Source: Mycobacterium sp. OAS707
GTDB lineage: Bacteria; Actinomycetota; Actinomycetes; Mycobacteriales; Mycobacteriaceae
Direction of reading: 5' to 3'
Assembly (NCBI RefSeq): GCF_014873705.1
Contig: NZ_JADBDS010000001.1
Location: 1,860,001-1,924,000 of the forward strand
Length of the DNA stretch: 64,000 nucleotides
The position numbers and the translations under genes are program-made. The notes beneath the pieces are model-generated. The model ran no database searches. It was not told where the DNA came from and was given only the letters and a program-made list of their open reading frames with translations. Each line of letters opens with the position of its first letter. Position 1 is the first letter of the stretch. Below, in pieces: positions 58,320 to 64,000 of the stretch.

Positions 58320-58349
58320 AGAATAGCCTGCTACCCGCCGATCAGCCAA
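58320..58349 (-). promoter_or_regulatory. Probable rplJ promoter
   Basis: On the minus strand TTGGCT (58344-58349), 18 bases, TATTCT (58320-58325). The predicted start gives the leader length above. Confidence 0.6.
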
Positions 58350-58438
58350 AACGCTCCCTCCTCCCTAACGCGAGCGACCGTGTCTGCACGCGACACGCCG
58401 CCGATCAGTGGCATTTCGCGGTCGCTCGCGCCTGGTTT

Positions 58439-59341
58439 TCAGGCCTCGAGGAGGGCTGCCGCGCCCACCAGGCCCGCTTCGCCGCCGAGTTCGGCGGGCA
58501 GCACTCGCAGGTCGCGGACGAAGTCGAGGCGGGCGTAGGACGCCAGCGCCTCGCGCAGCGGATCGAAAAGCAGCCCTCCGGACTTCGCGACGCCGCCGCC
58601 GATGACGACCAGGTCGAGGTCGCACACCGCCCCGACCGACGCGATCATCGCGGCCACCGCCGTCGCGCCGCGCCGGAACGCCTGCAGCGCGACGCTGTCA
58701 CCGGCGGTCGCCGCGTCGGCCAGTTCTTTGGCGTCGGCCTCCGGCGGGGCGGCCCAGCCGTTCTCCCTGGCCCACTGCGCCATCCGCGGTCCCGCCGCGA
58801 TCGTCTCGACGCACCCGCGACCGCCGCACGAGCACGGCCCGCCGTCGGGGTCGACGACGACGTGGCCGACGTGTCCCGCGTTGCCGGTGCGCCCGTCGTA
58901 TGGCGCGCCGTCGAGTACGAGGCCGCCGCCGACACCGGTCGACACCACCATGCCGAGCAGAAACTGCGCGCCCCTGCCCGCACCGCGCCAACGCTCCCCC
59001 ATCGCCATGCACAGCCCGTCGCCGCCGAGCCGCACCGGAGCATCCGTGGCTGCCGACACTCGATCCACGATCGGAAACCGTTGCCATTCAACGATATTGA
59101 TCGGGCTGACCGTCCCCGTCGGCAGGTCGATCGGGCCTGCCGAGGAGATGCCGACGCCGCGCACCCGACCGTGCGCTTCGGCCAGTGCCTCGGTGACCAA
59201 CCTGTCGACGACCGTCCAGATCGCCTCGGCGTCACCGTCCGGCGTTGGCAGCTTGGCGTGATGCACCAGCGTGCCCTCTGCGGAAACCAGTCCCGCGGCG
59301 ATCTTCGTGCCGCCGATGTCGAGTGCGAGGGTGACGTCCAT
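58439..59341 (-). CDS. ROK family sugar kinase (Rv0650-like)
   Basis: A 300-residue ROK kinase. ALDIGGTKIAAGL is the ATP-phosphate motif, GVGGGLVLDG lies before the active-site region, and GHVGHVVVDPDGGPCSCGGR supplies the His/Cys zinc site. Catalytic Asp is expected in RLGGDGLC. It phosphorylates a hexose, glucose or perhaps mannose given the mannosidase context; this is inference. ATG 59341 overlaps the preceding stop (TGATG). Confidence 0.9.
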   Translation of the reverse strand: MDVTLALDIGGTKIAAGLVSAEGTLVHHAKLPTPDGDAEAIWTVVDRLVTEALAEAHGRVRGVGISSAGPIDLPTGTVSPINIVEWQRFPIVDRVSAATDAPVRLGGDGLCMAMGERWRGAGRGAQFLLGMVVSTGVGGGLVLDGAPYDGRTGNAGHVGHVVVDPDGGPCSCGGRGCVETIAAGPRMAQWARENGWAAPPEADAKELADAATAGDSVALQAFRRGATAVAAMIASVGAVCDLDLVVIGGGVAKSGGLLFDPLREALASYARLDFVRDLRVLPAELGGEAGLVGAAALLEA

Positions 59342-59889
59342 CAGTGCCTGTGGGTGTTATCGGGCTGACGCGGATCCCCTGGATGCTCGTAACCCGGTGC
59401 CAGCTCGACCAATTCAGCGCATCGCGCATCCAGCCACAGCCGGAAGGCGCGCCGCTGAGCTGCGCCGCGCAGATGGTCGGCGACCTCCGCATCGCCGCCG
59501 AACCGCCGCGGGTTGCGCTCGCGGTAGTCGCGCACCTGGGCGTCGGTGACATCGACGTCCGCGGTCACGTCCACGAACAAGGCGCGCGCCAGCGGTTCGG
59601 TCAGCACCGATGCGGCAACGCTGCCGATCTCCAGCCGGGTCGTGACGTCCGGCAGCAGCGCGTCCTCGCTCGGCGCGCCTTCGCCGGTAAGCCCGCGTGC
59701 CGCCGCCTCTGTGGCGGCCACCCGCTCGGTCACCAGCAGTTGGGTCAGCCACCGCCGCAGTTGCCTGCCTTCACTGGTGCCAGGACGCGGCAGGGAGGAG
59801 GCCAGCCGAGAGCCGCGCAGCCGGTCTTCGCGGGCGTCGACCTCGTCGACCCCTACCGGCACGCCGCCCACCGTCGCCGCCACAATCAT
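59341..59889 (-). CDS. Small foldase-like protein (SurA/PrsA N-terminal-like), function unknown
   Basis: A 182-residue protein not firmly recognised. The pattern VGGVPVGVDEVDAREDRLRG, then LRRWLTQLLVTERVAATEAA and ALFVDVTADVDVTDAQVRDY, followed by RERNPRRF, resembles the chaperone part of SurA/PrsA-type peptidyl-prolyl isomerases, but there is no PPIase domain and no signal peptide. ATG 59889 overlaps the mannosidase stop (ATGA), and its own stop overlaps the ROK ATG. In M. tuberculosis this place is held, as I recall, by fabD2 (Rv0649). Confidence 0.65.
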   Translation of the reverse strand: MIVAATVGGVPVGVDEVDAREDRLRGSRLASSLPRPGTSEGRQLRRWLTQLLVTERVAATEAAARGLTGEGAPSEDALLPDVTTRLEIGSVAASVLTEPLARALFVDVTADVDVTDAQVRDYRERNPRRFGGDAEVADHLRGAAQRRAFRLWLDARCAELVELAPGYEHPGDPRQPDNTHRH

Positions 59890-62800
59890 CGGACTGTCAC
59901 CTTCACCGCGGGTGAATACACCAGCCGACCGGCACAGCCGATCCGGATCAGCGCCCACCACTCTCCAGGTTCCGTCCACGCGGGCGGTGCGACGTCGAAC
60001 TCGAGCTCTACCGTTCCGCGGGCCGGCAATTCGCGGCCGACGGCGGCGGGCCCCATCCACTCCCATGTCCCCCACGGGCTGATCAGATGTGCCTCGACCG
60101 CAAGGTCGGCATATGCGTCGGTGCCGACGGTCACTGCCAGCCGTCCGGTCTGGCCTGCCGAAAGCTCGACGGGCTCAGGATCGCTGACCAGTCGCAACAG
60201 ACTGTCGTCGCGGTGACCGATCGCTATCACGCACACGTCCTCGACCGTCTGGCGCCACGACGGCGGAATCGACGCGGCGTCACTTCCCGTCACGGCCAGT
60301 TCGGCGCGCAGCGGGTACAGGCCCGGAGGTACGTTCGGCGGCACCGCCACAGCGACGTCTGTCTCCAGGTAGTCGCCTGGCGGCAGTACGAAGGACAACT
60401 CGTCGTTCTCGGCACTCCAACCGTCGGGGCACAGCAGCCGCACCTTGCCCTGCAGTGCCGCGTCGCTCGTATCGGTCGCCACCGTAAGCCGCAGCGACAC
60501 TTGGGAATTCGGCTCTGCAGTGAGCTGTTGCGGATGCAGGTGTGCGACGGCGGGCAAGCCGCCAACGGCGGCTGGACCGCGGTTGTGCAGCCAGTAGCGC
60601 GCGTACAACGGCTGCGCGGCCTCTTCGTCGGGTGCGAGTACAGCGTGGTCCGCCTCGAGCACCTGCGGCATGTTCAGCCGCGTCAGCACCGTGGCGATCT
60701 CAAAGCCGTGCAGCATCAGGTTGTCCGCGGCGCCTTGCACCCGCGGTTGCTCGAGTAGGTCGACGCGCGAGGCCGCGGAGATCCGGCGCAGACCAGAGCG
60801 GACCACGACATCGGTGGTGGCACCGCAGGTTTCGACGAGTCGGACCGCGACGCCGTCGGCAGCCTCGACGTGGCTGCCGCTGCCCGATGCCAGCGGATTG
60901 CCTGCTGCCTTGAGCGCGCCGAGCGCGACCTTGCCGGCCGGCTCGATCTCCAGCAGCGACCCCCACGAGGGCAAACCGCCTGCTGTCCGGTCGTTTTCGG
61001 CGACCGTCAAGAGTGGGCGGGAGAACTCGGCGCTGCGAGCCGGGAGATCTGCCTGCCGCCAATCTCCCTCACCGGAGACCAGCGCGTAGTCGAAGGTGTG
61101 CGTCCAGTGCTGCAACTGGAAGTTCGAGCCGTCCGGCGCCGTGCGCCGCGGCGGATCGATCCATGTGCCGGACGGCCAGCCGGCGCAGGACCGCATCAAC
61201 GACATGTGTAGCGTGCCATCGGATTCGACGGCGAAGCCGGGCATTCCGCGGTTGAGCACCGCGACGGTATGCGCTTCGAACGGCTCCAGCCCGGACGAAG
61301 CTTCCTGCTCGACGACGATCTCGAAGTCGGCGAGGTCCTCGACAACGGAGCCGACGGCATCCTCCAACTCGGCTCCCGCGACGATCAGTACCGGCAGTGC
61401 GCGCACACCGCGCAGGTCCGCACCGGGCACCCATTGGTCGGCCAACGACGAAACCGGCGGGACCCATAGTCGCGCCGACCCGCGGGTGTAGAGCTGCCGT
61501 TTCAATTCCTCCGCGTAGACGGGCTCTGCTTCGGCGAGAACCGCTGCGGTGAAATCGTTTTCGTCAGGGCCACCGAGCGCGATCCTGGCGTCGGGCAAGT
61601 TCGAGTCGACGGACAGATCGCCGTAGCGCGGCTGATCCCCACTGCTGCAGGTGGCCGTGACGCCTGCGCGGACCAGCGCGACCATCAACGGCCGCGCCAG
61701 CGCCGCCGAGACCGATTCCGACGGCGCGATGACCTCGGCGACCGAAACCGCGCGGACACCGTCACCGACTCGCACGCGTGCCGCCGATGACAATCCGAAC
61801 CAGCCGAACGCGGGGTTGTCCAGCGTCCACGGGTGCTGCGCGGAGTCGACGACCGTCCCTGCGCGGTCGTGCAGCAGCCCGAAACCGCGTCCGATCACCG
61901 CGTCGCCGACCTCGCTGACCGGCAACGCACCGGGCACCGGGCACCGCCAGCGCAGCCGCAGCAGGCGGTCCTCGCCGGTGAACTCGTCGACGGTGGTGCT
62001 GCAGTCCACCCGGGCCACCCCATGCCACAGGGTCACGATCTGCTTGTAGCGCAATACATCACCGATGCGACCGTCGATCACCAGCCGCTCACCGAGCGGA
62101 CCGCGGTATGCCTGCACCGAAGCCGTCGCCGCGGAGGACGCGACGACCGGGCCCTTCGGCAACAGGTGCCACGGGCCCTCACCGGCCTGCGGATGCGCGG
62201 GGTACTCCTCGTAGACGGCCAACTCGTTGCCGACCCTGCCGTCAGCGATCAGTTCGCGCTCGGACGCCACCTCCACCAGCGAGCCGACTCCGCCGCCGCG
62301 CGCAGGGTCGACGGCGAGCCGGTAGTGATCGTTGCGAATCAAGTTGCCGTCCAACGGTTCCCAGCCAGACTTCGCTTCCCCGGCGGTGAGCACATACGAC
62401 TGCCACCCCACCGAGGGCACATCCCTGGCCAGCCAGCTCACTGACCGCCCGCCGTGGTCGACATGCGCGGCAAGTTCGGCGCCGTCAGAGTCGACGACCC
62501 GCACCCCCTCCCCCACAGGCCGTGAGAACCGCGCTGTCACCACGTCGGAGCGCTTGTGTGCCAACGGGTTCCACACCACCACCGAGCTGTCGACCGCACT
62601 GGACAGCAGCCGCAGCGCGTTGTCGCGGGCGGTGGTGCCGAGTTGCCATGCGTCGCGCCAGCCGGTGAGGAGATCGAGGTACACCTGATCGGATTCCGAC
62701 CCGGTGATCGCATCGTGGTGCGCGCCGTAGGCCAGTTGTACCCATGCCTTGGCCAACGCCGCCTGCGGATACGTCGCGCCGCCGAGCAGACCCGCGAACA

Positions 62801-64000
62801 CCGCGAACCGTTCGGCATCGAGCACCGCGTCCTCGGCGGCCCTGTTGGCCTGCTTGGTGTCGATGTAGGACACGTGGCAACCCGTGTAGATCGGGTTCAT
62901 GTCGCGGGTCTGCGGTGACGCCTCGATGCCGCGGTCGGCAAGCTCGCCCCGCACCGCGGCGAAGAACTCCCGCGGCAGCGCACACACAAACCGGGGCCAG
63001 GTGTAGCGCGCATTCCAATCCCGGTGGATATCGGTGACCCACTTGTTCGGTGGCGTGTAATCGGTGCCCACCGGCAGCAGCACGTTTCGGGTCAGCGCAA
63101 CCGTCTTCAGCGTCGTGAACAATTCATACGTCGCCTGCTCGGCCTCGGCCAGCGTCGCCGACGAGTCCATCCACCAGCCCGCGGAGTAGTGGGCAGGCAT
63201 GTAGTGCGTCAACAATCCGCGTCCCGACGGTGCGATCCACTCGAACTCACTGGAGAACTGCATGCGGCGCGGATCGCCGCCGCCGGCCACGGGCCCCCAC
63301 TGATGGTGTGGACCACGTGCCCATGAGCTGGATGTCAGCCCCGCGTCGGCGGCCATCCCCGGAAATTGCGGGTCATGGCCGAACACGTCGAGCTGCCACG
63401 CGGTGCTCGGGTCGGCGCCCATGATGTCGCGCTGAAAACCCATGCCGGCCACGAAGTTTCGGATCGTCGTCTCGGCGCTCGTCAGGTTGGTGTTCGGCTC
63501 GTTGTATGCCCCACCCATCACCTCAACGCGACCGTCGGCGATGAACCGGCGAAGGTCGTCGCGATCCTCAGGATGGGTGTCCCAGTACGGCTTGAGGTAG
63601 TCCACCTCGGCCAGCACGAACTTGTACTCGGGCTCGCGGCGGGCCATCTCGAGGTGCGCGCGCACCAGGTCGAAACCGTTGGTCTGACGGCAGCGGCCCG
63701 GCGGGTCCTCGCTCCACACACTGGTATAGGCGGCCTGCGTGTTCCACCAGACCGGGTCGTAGTGGAAGTGGCTGATCATGTACATGGTCCAGCCGGGCTC
63801 GGCGACGGTGAACACGAACGACGCGTCGCCGGCGCGGGCGGTTCTCTGCTCTCCCGGCGTGGGCCGTTCGACGCGAACCGGCACCTCGACGGCGCCGTCA
63901 CCCGGCGTGACTTCGGCCGAACCAGCCAGACCGTCGCCGTCAACGTGGATTTCGCCGACTCCGCCGGTGTAGTTGACCCGCACCAGTTGCAGTGGGTTGT
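59886..64000 (-). CDS. GH38 alpha-mannosidase, N-terminus beyond the window (Rv0648-like)
   Basis: At least 1371 codons, open at the right edge, so the start is not seen. The catalytic domain has HFHYDPVWWN (zinc-binding His and Asp), QLDVFGHDPQFPG with the nucleophile Asp, YMPAHYSAGW and YGAHHDAITG (zinc-binding His). Beta-domains of glycosyl hydrolase family 38 C-terminal type follow, and the end (WEWMGPAAVG) is an Ig-like domain. It hydrolyses alpha-mannosides, perhaps recycling mannan or glycoprotein sugars with the ROK kinase. It is longer than the 1215 residues I recall for Rv0648. Confidence 0.9.
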   Translation of the reverse strand, partial: NPLQLVRVNYTGGVGEIHVDGDGLAGSAEVTPGDGAVEVPVRVERPTPGEQRTARAGDASFVFTVAEPGWTMYMISHFHYDPVWWNTQAAYTSVWSEDPPGRCRQTNGFDLVRAHLEMARREPEYKFVLAEVDYLKPYWDTHPEDRDDLRRFIADGRVEVMGGAYNEPNTNLTSAETTIRNFVAGMGFQRDIMGADPSTAWQLDVFGHDPQFPGMAADAGLTSSSWARGPHHQWGPVAGGGDPRRMQFSSEFEWIAPSGRGLLTHYMPAHYSAGWWMDSSATLAEAEQATYELFTTLKTVALTRNVLLPVGTDYTPPNKWVTDIHRDWNARYTWPRFVCALPREFFAAVRGELADRGIEASPQTRDMNPIYTGCHVSYIDTKQANRAAEDAVLDAERFAVFAGLLGGATYPQAALAKAWVQLAYGAHHDAITGSESDQVYLDLLTGWRDAWQLGTTARDNALRLLSSAVDSSVVVWNPLAHKRSDVVTARFSRPVGEGVRVVDSDGAELAAHVDHGGRSVSWLARDVPSVGWQSYVLTAGEAKSGWEPLDGNLIRNDHYRLAVDPARGGGVGSLVEVASERELIADGRVGNELAVYEEYPAHPQAGEGPWHLLPKGPVVASSAATASVQAYRGPLGERLVIDGRIGDVLRYKQIVTLWHGVARVDCSTTVDEFTGEDRLLRLRWRCPVPGALPVSEVGDAVIGRGFGLLHDRAGTVVDSAQHPWTLDNPAFGWFGLSSAARVRVGDGVRAVSVAEVIAPSESVSAALARPLMVALVRAGVTATCSSGDQPRYGDLSVDSNLPDARIALGGPDENDFTAAVLAEAEPVYAEELKRQLYTRGSARLWVPPVSSLADQWVPGADLRGVRALPVLIVAGAELEDAVGSVVEDLADFEIVVEQEASSGLEPFEAHTVAVLNRGMPGFAVESDGTLHMSLMRSCAGWPSGTWIDPPRRTAPDGSNFQLQHWTHTFDYALVSGEGDWRQADLPARSAEFSRPLLTVAENDRTAGGLPSWGSLLEIEPAGKVALGALKAAGNPLASGSGSHVEAADGVAVRLVETCGATTDVVVRSGLRRISAASRVDLLEQPRVQGAADNLMLHGFEIATVLTRLNMPQVLEADHAVLAPDEEAAQPLYARYWLHNRGPAAVGGLPAVAHLHPQQLTAEPNSQVSLRLTVATDTSDAALQGKVRLLCPDGWSAENDELSFVLPPGDYLETDVAVAVPPNVPPGLYPLRAELAVTGSDAASIPPSWRQTVEDVCVIAIGHRDDSLLRLVSDPEPVELSAGQTGRLAVTVGTDAYADLAVEAHLISPWGTWEWMGPAAVGRELPARGTVELEFDVAPPAWTEPGEWWALIRIGCAGRLVYSPAVKVTVR

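Overview
The window is chromosomal DNA of a mycobacterium, most likely a rapidly growing Mycolicibacterium-type species. The evidence is the gene content and order. It carries rpsL-rpsG-fusA-tuf, rpoB-rpoC, rplJ-rplL and mkl, together with the neighbours these have in M. tuberculosis: a TetR gene like Rv0681, fadE8-echA4-paaX-echA5 like Rv0672-Rv0675, end like Rv0670, an SDR and a ferredoxin reductase like Rv0687/Rv0688, and a ROK kinase and alpha-mannosidase like Rv0650/Rv0648. GC is high, GTG starts are frequent, and RpoB has the extended 5' reading frame I remember from M. smegmatis. Comparisons with M. tuberculosis are from memory; no search was run.

Layout, left to right. 1-1556: the end of an ECF-type sigma factor gene and a triple-VOC-domain protein coupled to it. 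1564-11469: a ferredoxin reductase (Rv0688-like) and an SDR (Rv0687-like) that enclose an arginine/ornithine catabolic block: Lrp/AsnC regulator, arginine-dihydrolase/DDAH-like enzyme, ornithine aminotransferase, cationic amino acid permease and a universal stress protein. Arginine deiminase and an ArcD-type transporter follow. 11529-17248: an accessory envelope/secretome stretch with a SHOCT membrane protein, an MFS exporter, a cutinase-like esterase and two adjacent secreted Asn/Gly-rich repeat proteins. 17673-22849: tuf, fusA, rpsG, rpsL and a TetR regulator with a clear operator. 22914-24920: two DUF3558 and two DUF3060 secreted or lipoprotein genes. 24923-28987: the fadE8-echA4-paaX-echA5 lipid/CoA operon, with a strong leaderless promoter.

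29033-35740 is a gene-by-gene accessory stretch: CPBP protease, a frameshifted sigma factor, alpha/beta hydrolase, RibD-like reductase, ACT and VOC proteins, a STAS protein and a PAP2-family phosphatase. 35808-45172: endonuclease IV, a small secreted protein in AT-rich DNA, then rpoC and rpoB (minus strand) with a clear intrinsic terminator and a plausible promoter. 45464-49999: two related secreted hydrolases, one of them a fusion of two hydrolase domains. 50176-53631: a PknK-type kinase/ATPase/TPR protein. 53603-56926: a molybdopterin oxidoreductase downstream of the MCE-system ATPase mkl. 57113-58349: rplL and rplJ with an L10-type leader and promoter. 58439-64000: ROK sugar kinase, a small foldase-like protein and a GH38 alpha-mannosidase cut by the window edge.

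The core translation and transcription genes all run on the minus strand, and accessory modules are inserted between them. The most interesting items are the paired secreted proteins with a shared Asn/Gln repeat, the consolidated arginine-catabolism block with a possible arginine dihydrolase, the two-hydrolase fusion with its adjacent paralog, the frameshifted sigma factor, and the coupled GH38/foldase-like/ROK operon. I see no insertion sequence, CRISPR array, tRNA or rRNA gene.
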